This document shows, piece after piece, positions 1 through 7,977 of a DNA stretch of 64,000 nt. The DNA comes from Mesorhizobium sp. J428. Lineage in GTDB: Bacteria; Pseudomonadota; Alphaproteobacteria; Rhizobiales; Rhizobiaceae. Below the pieces are notes generated by a model. That model was given only the letters and a program-made list of their open reading frames with translations, did no database searches and was not told where the DNA came from. The stretch covers positions 3,882,001 through 3,946,000 of the forward strand of contig NZ_JAJOMX010000001.1 of assembly GCF_024699925.1 (NCBI RefSeq), written 5' to 3'. The translations under genes and the position numbers were made by a program. Numbering within the stretch: position 1 is the stretch's first letter; each line of letters opens with the position of its first letter.

Positions 1-615
1 ATAGACGTTGTTGACCGTCGTGATCTCGAGCTCGCCGCGCGCCGACGGCTTGATCGACTTGGCGATCTCGACGACTTCGTTGTCGTAGAAATAGAGGCCG
101 GTGACGGCCCAGTTCGATTTCGGATTGGCCGGCTTCTCCTCGATCGTCAGCGCCTGGCCGGTGACCTTGTCGAAGGACACCACGCCGTAGCGCTGCGGAT
201 CCTCGACATGATAGGCGAAGACGGACGCGCCGCCGGTGCGCTGCGCGGCCTGCTGGCAGAGGCTGGAGAGCCCCTCGCCGAAATAGATGTTGTCGCCGAG
301 GATCATCGCCACATTGTCGTCGCCGACGAAGCTGTCGCCGATGATGAAGGCTTCGGCGAGACCGTTTGGCTGCGGCTGAACCGCATAGGAAAGGCTGAGG
401 CCGAACTCGCCGCCGTCGCCGAGCAGTTCCTGGAACACCGGCAGGTCGCGCGGCGTGGAGATGATCAATATCTCGCGGATGCCGGCCAGCATGAGCACGC
501 TCAGCGGATAGTAGATCATCGGCTTGTCGTAGATCGGGAGGATCTGCTTCGAGACAGCCAAAGTCAGAGGGTACAGGCGGGTGCCACTACCGCCCGCAAG
601 GATGATGCCCTTCAT
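1..615 (-). CDS. rfbA: Glucose-1-phosphate thymidylyltransferase, 3' end cut by window edge
   Basis: Makes dTDP-glucose from glucose-1-phosphate and dTTP, the first step of the dTDP-L-rhamnose pathway, in the cytosol. The 205 residues visible begin [18 protein letters not shown], the nucleotide-binding signature of RmlA/RfbA, followed by [25 protein letters not shown] and an EEKP sugar-binding motif near residue 165. Family members are about 290 residues, so roughly the last 85 lie beyond position 1. The ATG at 615 gives the family's typical N-terminus. The rest of the rml genes would be expected to the left. Its product could supply the polysaccharide locus at 12-25 kb. Identification is from conserved motifs and is firm. 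Confidence 0.95.
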   Translation of the reverse strand, partial: MKGIILAGGSGTRLYPLTLAVSKQILPIYDKPMIYYPLSVLMLAGIREILIISTPRDLPVFQELLGDGGEFGLSLSYAVQPQPNGLAEAFIIGDSFVGDDNVAMILGDNIYFGEGLSSLCQQAAQRTGGASVFAYHVEDPQRYGVVSFDKVTGQALTIEEKPANPKSNWAVTGLYFYDNEVVEIAKSIKPSARGELEITTVNNVY

Positions 616-813
616 AGGTAACTCTCTACGCCCCACTCAAGATGATAGAAGAAACGTCTCCAAGCCCCGCAGGCGACCTATCACGAGCGCGCGCACCCAG
701 TCCATAACGTTTTGCTTCGCCCGGAAACTCGATGCTGGATGGCCCGCCAGCCTCGCGCAAGCCGCCGGGGTTAGGCTGGCGAACATCGGCACTTTCTGCG
801 CGGAGCTGGCAGC

Positions 814-1332
814 ATGAGTCTTTTCGGATCGTTGCGGACGAGCTATCCGCCCGCCACCACACAGATCGGCCGCATGCCGACCGTCTCCGACAATCCCTCG
901 GATGGCGGCCAGGGCAATGGCGGCAACGAATTCCTCTCCCTGGTCGACGGAGGCACGTCCGCGTCGGACGGCACCTCGACCGGCAAGCTGTCGATCTATT
1001 CGGCGCTCTCGCCTCAGGACGCCTATCGCGCCTCGCTGATCGGCAGCCTGCTGGACGACGGCACGAGCGAGAACGCGGGCGGCGACAAGGCGGCGGACGA
1101 TCCCGCGGTGAAGAATCCAATCGGCGAGATCACCGGCGACCTGGAGGCCGGCGCGACTGGGAGCTACGAGGCGTCGGAGGCCGACGAGGTGACGAACGGG
1201 CTGCAGGGCGACCGCGCCGACAACATGCTGCCCAAGGCGGGCGGCAAAGGGGACGACGAGGCCGAGAACCAGGTCGCCGCGGAAGGCACGGTCACGAACG
1301 CGCTGCCCAAGATGGACGCGCCGCCGGCCTGA
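814..1332 (+). CDS. Acidic, low-complexity hypothetical protein
   Basis: I do not recognise this 172-residue protein. The ATG at 814 has a GGAG eight bases upstream (802-805), and codon use is GC3-rich like its neighbours, which supports a real gene. It is rich in Asp, Glu, Gly, Ala, Asn and Ser, has no signal peptide, membrane segment or Cys, and probably is largely disordered. It contains a repeated element: residues near 125-140 read DNMLPKAGG and the C-terminus reads TNALPKMDAPP. It points towards the 3' end of the type II secretion operon, 40 bases from the gspJ stop. A secreted substrate or accessory factor of that system is possible, but only from position. Confidence 0.55.
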   Translation: MSLFGSLRTSYPPATTQIGRMPTVSDNPSDGGQGNGGNEFLSLVDGGTSASDGTSTGKLSIYSALSPQDAYRASLIGSLLDDGTSENAGGDKAADDPAVKNPIGEITGDLEAGATGSYEASEADEVTNGLQGDRADNMLPKAGGKGDDEAENQVAAEGTVTNALPKMDAPPA

Positions 1333-1371
1333 GGAGCTTCCGGCCAGCTTTCCGCGCTGCCGGATACTCTC

Positions 1372-1965
1372 TCATGATACCCGGGCGATCGTCGTGGCTG
1401 AAACCGTCTTTCCCGCGACAGAGCGGGAAATCCTGATCTTGACCAGCTTCGGCAGTATGCCGGCCTTGGAGAAGGACGACATAAAGCTGACGCCATCCTC
1501 CGAATAGGTGAAGTCGATCCTGTCGAAACTGTCGAGGATGATGATCGTCGAGCGCGTTGCCTCGGCGGCGTCCGGTTGCCGGCGCATCGCCATCGATTGC
1601 ACGAGGCGCGGCGCGGCGGCCTGATCGTCGATGTAGATGTCGATGTCGCGCAGGGCCAGCGAATAGAAGCCCTGGCGGGTGACGGCGGCGAAGCGCATCT
1701 GCGTCGCCCGGCCGTCGAACATCTTGACGTTCTCCTCCTCACTGTCGGGAAGGCTGGCGAGCTTCGCCGCCGACAGCGTACTGGCGAGGTGCGACAGCGC
1801 CCCCTCCAATTCGGCGCGCACGATCACCTGCTCGCGCAGCCGCGCGACAGAGTTCAGCTGGCCGAAGACGCCGGCCATCATCCCCGCCATGACCGCGACG
1901 ACCGAGAGCGCCACCAACACCTCGATCAGGACGAAGCCGTCGCGGGAGGAGGACGGCCTGGTCAT
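1372..1965 (-). CDS. gspJ: Type II secretion minor pseudopilin GspJ
   Basis: Minor pseudopilin of the type II secretion pseudopilus tip, 197 residues. The N-terminus carries a short charged leader and the prepilin cleavage motif DGFVLIEVLVALSV with Gly before the cleavage site and Glu at mature position 5, followed by a hydrophobic helix. The remainder has the size and low conservation usual for GspJ. The ATG at 1965 overlaps the gspI stop as ATGA, so the genes are translationally coupled. It is the last gene of the leftward gsp operon. The letter J rests on order after GspH and GspI and on length; the pseudopilin class itself is certain. Confidence 0.8.
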   Translation of the reverse strand: MTRPSSSRDGFVLIEVLVALSVVAVMAGMMAGVFGQLNSVARLREQVIVRAELEGALSHLASTLSAAKLASLPDSEEENVKMFDGRATQMRFAAVTRQGFYSLALRDIDIYIDDQAAAPRLVQSMAMRRQPDAAEATRSTIIILDSFDRIDFTYSEDGVSFMSSFSKAGILPKLVKIRISRSVAGKTVSATTIARVS

Positions 1966-2345
1966 GGCGCGACCTGCAGCGGCGGATTGCTGATGAATGT
2001 CTGGTAGGTATAGGACGGCCCTCTGGCGCCGCGCGGCCAGATAGTGGCCGTGAGCGCCAGCAGCTGCCGCGCATGCCCGTCGCGCACGGCGCGGGCGACA
2101 ATCCGCCACGGTTCGCCGGAATCGAGCTCGCCCTCGAAATCGCCCTCGTTCCTGATATCGGGGAATTCCTTCGCGGCGAGCGACGCGTAGACGAGGCCGG
2201 CGGCCTGGATGTCGGCCGCGCGCACCAGCGTGGTGGCGCTCTGGGAGATGGTCTGCATGCCGACACCGAGCGCGACCGCGAGGATCGCGAAGGCGACGAT
2301 CGTCTCGACGAGGATGAAGCCGCTCTCTTTGCCGTCCGTGGTCAT
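1962..2345 (-). CDS. gspI: Type II secretion minor pseudopilin GspI
   Basis: Minor pseudopilin, 127 residues, which with GspJ and GspK forms the pseudopilus tip in the periplasm. Residues 8-22 read SGFILVETIVAFAIL, the prepilin peptidase site with Gly(-1) and Glu(+5) and the start of the transmembrane helix. The short length and conserved VAFAILAVALG stretch are typical of GspI. Its start at 2345 overlaps the end of gspH by four bases and its stop overlaps the gspJ start, so H-I-J form one tightly coupled translation unit. It would be processed by the prepilin peptidase encoded at 11.5 kb. Confidence 0.85.
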   Translation of the reverse strand: MTTDGKESGFILVETIVAFAILAVALGVGMQTISQSATTLVRAADIQAAGLVYASLAAKEFPDIRNEGDFEGELDSGEPWRIVARAVRDGHARQLLALTATIWPRGARGPSYTYQTFISNPPLQVAP

Positions 2346-2824
2346 TGCGACGTCCCCACGCGCAGGCGCGGCAGGCCGGTCAACCAGTTGACTTCGATGC
2401 GCGCCTCGGTGCCGGCGGCGTTGCGCAGCAGGATTTCCGCGCCCGACGAGCTGCCGTCCGCCCGGAAGACGAGATAGTAGGTCGACCCCTCCGGCGAGAC
2501 GAATTCGGAGCTCGCGATCATCCGAACCTCCTGATCGTCGGGCAACTGCACCGGGGTCGATCCGGTAGGATAGACGTACTGCTTAGCCCCGGCATTGATC
2601 GCGAACAGCGTGTTGCGGCCCTTGAGGATTGCGTCGCTGCGCGCGCGGAACAGCATGGATTGCATCGCTTCCGCGCTCATCAGCGGCGTGATGCGGTTTT
2701 CGCGGCGCGCCAGCGTCGAGCCGACGGAGCCGAGCACAAGCGCAAGGATGGCGAGCGTGACGAGGAACTCGACGAGGGTGAAGCCCGCCTCGGAATGCAG
2801 GGGAGGGGCAGGGCGCGTGCTCAC
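2342..2824 (-). CDS. gspH: Type II secretion pseudopilin GspH
   Basis: Minor pseudopilin of 160 residues with the motif EAGFTLVEFLVTLAILALVLG (cleavage after Gly14, Glu at mature position 5). The C-terminal part has the beta-rich composition of the GspH/FimT fold. The start is a GTG at 2824 that overlaps the gspF TGA (2821-2823) as GTGA. No ATG gives a complete leader peptide, so GTG is preferred. An open frame continues upstream through gspF, but that is only a reading-frame shadow. GspH is assigned from the order F-H-I-J and from length. Confidence 0.82.
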   Translation of the reverse strand: MSTRPAPPLHSEAGFTLVEFLVTLAILALVLGSVGSTLARRENRITPLMSAEAMQSMLFRARSDAILKGRNTLFAINAGAKQYVYPTGSTPVQLPDDQEVRMIASSEFVSPEGSTYYLVFRADGSSSGAEILLRNAAGTEARIEVNWLTGLPRLRVGTSQ

Positions 2825-4041
2825 CGGATCGCCATCTCGTTGATGGAGAGCAGCGTCGTCATCACCGAGATGACCAGGCTGCCGACCAGCCCGCCGAGGA
2901 CGATGGTCATGGCCGGGGTGAGCAGCGCCAGCGCGCGGCTGATGGCGCGCTGCATCTGCGCCTGGGTCATCGCACCGGAGCGGCCCATCATCGTGGCGAG
3001 GTTGTTGGATTCCTCGCCGAGCCGGACCAGCGCCAGGATCGAGTCCGGGAAGGCATCGGAGGATTTGAGCGCCTGCCAGATCGGCTCGCCAGAGGCGACG
3101 CGCAGGCGCGCCTGCATCAGCTTCGCTTTGTGGCCGGCGGACGGCGCGGTGTCGGCTGAGAGGCTCATTGCGTCCAGCATCGGCACGCCGTTGCCGAGAA
3201 GCAGCGACATGGTGTTGAGGTAGCGCTCGCGCGTGGTGCTGCGGATCAGTCCGGAGATGACCGGAAGGCGGGCCGCGACGTCCATGAACCTGGCGCGCAC
3301 GGCGGGGCGCTGGAAGAAGACGGCCATAAGCAGGCCGAGCCCGCCGAGACAGGCGAAGATGAGCAGGCCGAACTGCTTGATCGTCTCGCCGAAGCCGCCG
3401 AGCGCGCGAATGAGGAAAGGCGGCTCGGCGCCGGCATTGGAGAAGATCGGCTCCAGCGCCGGCACGAGATAGAGCGAGAGGACCAGCAGCGCGCCGACCA
3501 TGATGAGCAGCAGGAAGGCCGGGTAGATCATCGCCTCGGTGATCTCGGACTTGCGCTTCGCGCGCAGCGCATGCGTCTTGGCGAGCTCGGAGACGACGAT
3601 GTCGAGCCGGCCGCTGCTCTCGCCCGAGGCGACGAGCGCCACCACGTCCGGCGGCATGTTGGGCTGGCTGGCGAAGGCCTCGGCCACCGATTTGCCCTCG
3701 GTGATCTGCGAATGGATCGCCTGGATGCGCGCCTTCTGGCCCTTGTTGGGTTCGGCGTCGCCGACGGCCTTGAGCGCCACGTCGACGTTGAAGCCTGAGC
3801 CGATGATGACCGCCAGCTCGCTGAGGAAATGGGTCAGGTCGAGCTTGGGCTGGAAAAGGCCGCGGAAGGACGAGGGACTGGCCGTCCCGGCTGACGCGTC
3901 GACCTGCTTCAGCTCGTAGGGGATCTTGCCAGCCTGCGAGAGCTGGCGCACCGCATCCGCCCGGTCGATCGCGGTGACATAGCCGGTGTCGTGGCCGCCG
4001 GACTGGGCGTAGGCGCGGAACTTGAAACGCGTCGCGGTCAC
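2821..4041 (-). CDS. gspF: Type II secretion inner-membrane platform protein GspF
   Basis: Polytopic inner-membrane platform protein of 406 residues that couples the ATPase GspE to pseudopilus assembly. It opens with the conserved short segment FKFRAYAQSGG and contains two homologous T2SSF domains (about residues 70-195 and 275-395), with hydrophobic helices near 175-200, 220-245 and 375-400. The second domain includes LVRLGEESNNLATMM, a family signature. A GTG at 4041 is the start; it lies ten bases after the gspE stop. The length matches the GspF/PilC family (about 400). Confidence 0.93.
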   Translation of the reverse strand: MTATRFKFRAYAQSGGHDTGYVTAIDRADAVRQLSQAGKIPYELKQVDASAGTASPSSFRGLFQPKLDLTHFLSELAVIIGSGFNVDVALKAVGDAEPNKGQKARIQAIHSQITEGKSVAEAFASQPNMPPDVVALVASGESSGRLDIVVSELAKTHALRAKRKSEITEAMIYPAFLLLIMVGALLVLSLYLVPALEPIFSNAGAEPPFLIRALGGFGETIKQFGLLIFACLGGLGLLMAVFFQRPAVRARFMDVAARLPVISGLIRSTTRERYLNTMSLLLGNGVPMLDAMSLSADTAPSAGHKAKLMQARLRVASGEPIWQALKSSDAFPDSILALVRLGEESNNLATMMGRSGAMTQAQMQRAISRALALLTPAMTIVLGGLVGSLVISVMTTLLSINEMAIR

Positions 4042-4051
4042 GGCCGGTCAC

Positions 4052-5731
4052 TCATTGCAGGATCTCGTCGGCGAGGTCCGAGGTGAGTTCGAGGCTCAGG
4101 ACGCGCTGCACCTCCTCGCGCGTGGTGACGCCGTCGGCGACGAGGCGGGCGGCCTGCGCCGACATGGTGAGGAAGCCATTCGCGGCCGCACGTTCCTGCA
4201 TCTGCTCCTCGCCGGCGCCGCGGCTGATCATCGAAGCGATTTCGGGCGAGACTTCGAGGATCTCGTAGGCGACGGTTCGGCCGGCATAGCCGCTGCCGCG
4301 GCAGGTGTTGCAGACGGGATGGATGCCGTTGACCGCCGGGGCCTGCACGCCGTGGCACTTGGGGCAGAGCTTGCGCACGAGGCGCTGGGCAGCGACCGCG
4401 CGGATGGTCGCGCCGATGAGATAGCCGTCGATGCCCATGTCGAGCAGGCGGGTGAGCGCGCCGGCGGCGCTGTTGGTGTGCAGCGTCGAGAAGACCAGGT
4501 GGCCGGTGAGCGATGCCTGGATGGCGATCTGGGCCGTCTCGGCGTCGCGGATTTCGCCGATGAGGATCACGTCCGGGTCCTGGCGCAGGACGGAGCGGAG
4601 TGCACGCGCAAAGGTGAGGTCGATGCCCGGGTCGACCTGGAGCTGGGTGATGCCGTCAAGGCGGTATTCGACCGGGTCCTCGACGGTGAAGATCTTCACC
4701 TCGTCGGGATCGCGCTCCTTGAGCAGGGAATAGAGCGTGGTCGTCTTGCCGCTGCCGGTGGGGCCGGTGATCAGCACGATGCCGTTGGGGATGTGGGCGA
4801 ACTCCTTGAACCTGGCGATCGCCTCGGCGTCGAAGCCGAGCGCGTTGAGGGACAGCGCCACGCCCGACTTGTCGAGGATGCGCAGCACGAAGGTCTCGCC
4901 GTGGACGGAGGGCAGCACCGAGACACGCAGGTCGATCTCCTGACCGCGCACGGTGACGCGCATGCGGCCGTCCTGCGGCATGCGCCGCTCGGCGATGTTG
5001 AGGCGCGACAGGATCTTGATGCGGGTGGCGATGCCGGCATGCATCGACTTCGGCGCGGTCTCGGCGACCGTCAGCAGCCCGTCGCAGCGGAAGCGGATGC
5101 GCAGGTGGTCGATCGTCGGCTCGACATGGATGTCGGTGGCGCCGCGGTCCACCGCCTGCTGGATGATGTTAGCGACGAAGCGGATGACCGGGGCCTCGCG
5201 GGCGAAATCGCGCAGCCGCTCGATGTCGTCGGTGTCGGCGAGGTCGTCGTCCACCGCCATCAGCAGGCTGTCGGGGCTGTCCAGCTTGGTCTCCTTGAGC
5301 GTGCGCAGCCGCTCGGCGATGGCGCTGCGCGGGAACACCCGCAGCTCCGGTTCGCAGTCGAAATGGTAGCGCAGCACGTCGAGCGTCGAGCGGGCGAAGG
5401 GATCGGCGGCGGCGACCAGCACGCGGTTCTCGACGAACGCCAGCGGCAGCACCTGGTTGGCCTCGAGGAAATTCATTCCGATGCCGCGGACGAGCGCGAG
5501 GTCGACCTCGTCGGGCACGGCCGGCAGGACCGGCACGCCGAGGAAGGCCGACAGATGCTGGGCGAGATCACTTTCCCTGAGCAGGCCGAGCTCGATGAAG
5601 ACGGTGTCGACCGGATGGCCGGTCGAGCTGTGGGCGTTGCGTGCGCGCTTGACGGATTCGGCCGTGAGGATACGGTTGTCCCCGAGCCAGGACAGGAAGT
5701 CGGAAAAGGTCGGATATTCCGCAAGTCTCAT
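4052..5731 (-). CDS. gspE: Type II secretion traffic ATPase GspE
   Basis: Cytoplasmic hexameric ATPase that powers pseudopilus assembly, 559 residues. The N-terminal MshEN-type domain (about 1-150) is followed by the core ATPase with Walker A GPTGSGKTT at 323-331, an Asp box VEDPVEYRLDG, Walker B VILIGEIRDAET and a His box STLHTNSAAGALTRL. A tetracysteine zinc motif (CPKC then CNTC) lies near residues 460-485, as in GspE and PilB. All catalytic elements are present. It sits 19 bases after gspK and 10 bases before gspF in the leftward operon. The context with gspC/K/L/M, rather than pil genes, favours GspE over PilB. Confidence 0.95.
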   Translation of the reverse strand: MRLAEYPTFSDFLSWLGDNRILTAESVKRARNAHSSTGHPVDTVFIELGLLRESDLAQHLSAFLGVPVLPAVPDEVDLALVRGIGMNFLEANQVLPLAFVENRVLVAAADPFARSTLDVLRYHFDCEPELRVFPRSAIAERLRTLKETKLDSPDSLLMAVDDDLADTDDIERLRDFAREAPVIRFVANIIQQAVDRGATDIHVEPTIDHLRIRFRCDGLLTVAETAPKSMHAGIATRIKILSRLNIAERRMPQDGRMRVTVRGQEIDLRVSVLPSVHGETFVLRILDKSGVALSLNALGFDAEAIARFKEFAHIPNGIVLITGPTGSGKTTTLYSLLKERDPDEVKIFTVEDPVEYRLDGITQLQVDPGIDLTFARALRSVLRQDPDVILIGEIRDAETAQIAIQASLTGHLVFSTLHTNSAAGALTRLLDMGIDGYLIGATIRAVAAQRLVRKLCPKCHGVQAPAVNGIHPVCNTCRGSGYAGRTVAYEILEVSPEIASMISRGAGEEQMQERAAANGFLTMSAQAARLVADGVTTREEVQRVLSLELTSDLADEILQ

Positions 5732-5750
5732 GGAAAGGGCATCCGTCTCA

Positions 5751-6821
5751 TTACGGGTCGCTGGCGAGCACCGCCGCCACGCCGGCTCCCAAAATCATAT
5801 CGCATTCGACGAGGCCGCTGAAGTCGCTTTCCCCTTCGGGTAGGAACTCGGGGTTCGAGGTCCGCTCGACGATGGAAAACTCGCCGGTGTCATTCTCGCT
5901 CGCCGTGAGCACGGCTCCGGCATATCCCGACATGCCGCCGTCGACCGTGCGCAGTTCCACATCGACACGGTAGGTCTTGGCCCCTTCTTCCTCGTCGGGA
6001 AGGATAAAGGGAAATTTGGGCGTGGGCTTCGACGGCAGGACGCTCGACAGGCGGGTCGAGATACGCGGGCCGAGGATCGTGTCGGCGGTGTTCCGGGTCG
6101 AGAACACCTCGGTGAGCGCGCGGACCGGCTTCCCGCGGAAGCCCTCGAAGTCGTAGAGTTCTTCGACCGCCTCGAAGGGCATGCGCTTCAGGCCGCCGGC
6201 GACGCGATCCTCTGCACCGGCCGCGGGTGCGACCTGGGGAGTGCGCTGCGGATCGGCTTGGTCGCCTCCGTTTCCACCGTCGCCATTGCCGTTACCGTCG
6301 CCATTGCCATTGCCATCACCGTTGCCGTCGCCACCACCTCCACCACCTTCACCGTCTTCAGGCGGTCGGGTGCGGTAGGCGATCAGCGCCTCCGTCAGCT
6401 CGGCGATGTCGCCCGAGGGGAAGCCGAGGGCGCGGAAGCCTTCCGAGACGAGCTCGGCCGGGGCGTTGTTGATGCCGATCAGGCCGCGCTGATCCTGAAT
6501 CCGCGCCTCGACCAGGTAGCGCGTCGAGCGGCATCGCAGCGGCTCGGAGCGGACCTTGATCTCCTCGTTGCGGGGTTCTGTCGGGGGCGCTGCAAGATCC
6601 CGCGCCAGAACCGTCAGCAACCCGTCGGCGATCGTCTCCAGCCGTTGCTGCTGGAGCTGGTTCGAGGCGACGAGCAGTTCGGTCCGCGCGCCCAGAACGA
6701 GCGGCGCTAGAATCGCGGTCACGGCGAGAAGAAAAAGCAGCACCATCAGGAGCGCGAAGCCGGCCTCGGCGTCCCGCGGCTCGCCATCCCGCGGGAGGGC
6801 GGGAGGAAGGAGGCGGCTCAT
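5751..6821 (-). CDS. gspK: Type II secretion minor pseudopilin GspK with a glycine-rich insert
   Basis: Large minor pseudopilin, 356 residues, that caps the pseudopilus. The leader ends EAGFALLMVLLFLL: the cleavage Gly is present, but mature position 5 is Met rather than Glu, which is normal for GspK because it sits at the tip. Family features include QDQRGLIGINNA (about 110-120) and the helix-hairpin segment GFRALGFPSGDIAELTEAL. Residues about 157-188 are an almost pure Gly/Asn/Asp tract coded by imperfect hexamer repeats (roughly 6267-6355). The ATG at 6821 overlaps the preceding gene's stop as ATGA. Confidence 0.9.
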   Translation of the reverse strand: MSRLLPPALPRDGEPRDAEAGFALLMVLLFLLAVTAILAPLVLGARTELLVASNQLQQQRLETIADGLLTVLARDLAAPPTEPRNEEIKVRSEPLRCRSTRYLVEARIQDQRGLIGINNAPAELVSEGFRALGFPSGDIAELTEALIAYRTRPPEDGEGGGGGGDGNGDGNGNGDGNGNGDGGNGGDQADPQRTPQVAPAAGAEDRVAGGLKRMPFEAVEELYDFEGFRGKPVRALTEVFSTRNTADTILGPRISTRLSSVLPSKPTPKFPFILPDEEEGAKTYRVDVELRTVDGGMSGYAGAVLTASENDTGEFSIVERTSNPEFLPEGESDFSGLVECDMILGAGVAAVLASDP

Positions 6822-7354
6822 TGGCCCGAACTGACCTCGGGGTAGAGTTCGAACGACATGCTTTCCTTGCCGCGCCGGATGGTGACCGACCCCGGATCGA
6901 TCTTGCCGACCTCCCAGCCCTGCAGCACGTCGCCGACCAGGACCCATACCGGATCGGGCGATTCATCGAGCTGGAGCAGCGCCTTCATGTCCGCGACGCC
7001 GGCCGAGCTGACGCCGATGAGCCGTATCGCCGGCGCGGGGAGAGCCTGCACCTCGGGCTCGACAACCTGCTCGGCGACCGGCTCCACCTCCGGTTCGGCG
7101 GGCGGCGCGGGCGGCTGCCACGGGCGGCGGGCCTTGTCGAACAGCGGGCGGGAATAGGTCTGGACCGGGCTCATCTGCGAGAAGTCCAGCACTTCGCCGA
7201 GTTGGGGCTGGTCGGCCACGCCGCCCGCCCGCCCCGCCTCGCGCGGCGAGGCGATGGCGCCGGTGCCAGCCGGCCGTTCAAAGACCGCCCAGGCGGCCGG
7301 CCAGATGGCGAGATTGGCGGCGAGAACCGCTGCAATCTTGAGAGCCGTCTTCAT
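6818..7354 (-). CDS. GspC/GspN-like type II secretion protein
   Basis: Bitopic inner-membrane protein of 178 residues. Residues about 5-25 form a signal anchor (AAVLAANLAIWPAAWAVF), followed by a Pro/Glu-rich linker (about 75-108), then a small C-terminal domain with IRLIGVSSAG and PVWVLVGDVLQGWEVGKI followed by an SVTIRRG strand. This is the layout of the GspC homology-region domain that contacts the secretin; GspN and PilP proteins look similar. It has no PDZ domain. It lies between gspM and gspK with ATGA overlaps on both sides, and no other GspC is present in the cluster, so it probably fills that role. Confidence 0.65.
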   Translation of the reverse strand: MKTALKIAAVLAANLAIWPAAWAVFERPAGTGAIASPREAGRAGGVADQPQLGEVLDFSQMSPVQTYSRPLFDKARRPWQPPAPPAEPEVEPVAEQVVEPEVQALPAPAIRLIGVSSAGVADMKALLQLDESPDPVWVLVGDVLQGWEVGKIDPGSVTIRRGKESMSFELYPEVSSGQ

Positions 7355-7977
7355 TGCGTCGCCCCCGCGGCGGGAGCGGCGGACTGCGGCGCGGGCGTGG
7401 CTATGGGCGGCAGCGCACCGTAGAACTGCACCCGCAGGACGAGCTGGGTGGGGCCGTCGCCCAACCCTTGCGAATCCAGCGTCGAATGGAGCTGGGCCTG
7501 GCGGATGATCAGATAGGGCTTGGCCGCCTCGATCGCGAAGATCGTGCCCTGTATGCCTTCGTTCGGGCCGGTGATGTCGGCGCGCAGGCCGGCGAAGCGC
7601 ATGCCCTTCTGCTGCAGAGCGGGCGCGTTGCCGACGGAGGTGATGGAGACGCCGTTCTGCCGCGCGACGCCGTCGAGCCAGGTCTGCAGATCGGCCTGGA
7701 TGACCGCGTCGCTGGCGCCTGTCAGGAATTCCGGCCGGTCGTCGGCGGCGATCGCGGCCTTGGCGGACTCTTCCATCATCGGCTTCAGCGCCAGCACCGC
7801 GCGCAGGCGGCCGAGCGTTTCGCGCTGCTCGCGAACCGCGTCGCGGCTGGCATAGACCGAGGAGACCGCGGCCACCGTCAGGAGGCCGGCGCCGGCGACG
7901 CAGCCGACCAGCAGGCCGATCGCTGCGAGGCGGCGGGTGCGCGGCCCGGCGTTGAGGATGCGTGTCAGGCTATCCAT
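7351..7977 (-). CDS. gspM: Type II secretion assembly protein GspM
   Basis: Bitopic inner-membrane protein, 208 residues, part of the GspL-GspM assembly platform. It has a cytoplasmic N-terminus of about 17 residues, one transmembrane helix (about 18-42), a short coiled segment rich in Arg/Glu, and a ferredoxin-like periplasmic domain around 90-190. The C-terminus is Ala/Pro-rich. It matches the short alphaproteobacterial GspM type rather than the enterobacterial one. It overlaps gspL by eight bases and the GspC-like gene by four. The assignment rests on topology and position immediately after gspL. Confidence 0.75.
   Translation of the reverse strand: MDSLTRILNAGPRTRRLAAIGLLVGCVAGAGLLTVAAVSSVYASRDAVREQRETLGRLRAVLALKPMMEESAKAAIAADDRPEFLTGASDAVIQADLQTWLDGVARQNGVSITSVGNAPALQQKGMRFAGLRADITGPNEGIQGTIFAIEAAKPYLIIRQAQLHSTLDSQGLGDGPTQLVLRVQFYGALPPIATPAPQSAAPAAGATQ

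Noticed and set aside
4022..5821. 599-codon rightward frame opposite gspE
   Set aside because: Antisense shadow of gspE with no recognisable motif and biased composition.
6260..6360. RTX-type calcium nonapeptide repeats in GspK
   Set aside because: The unit is GNGDGN-like with no GGxGxDxUx spacing or aliphatic position, so it is treated as a low-complexity insert.
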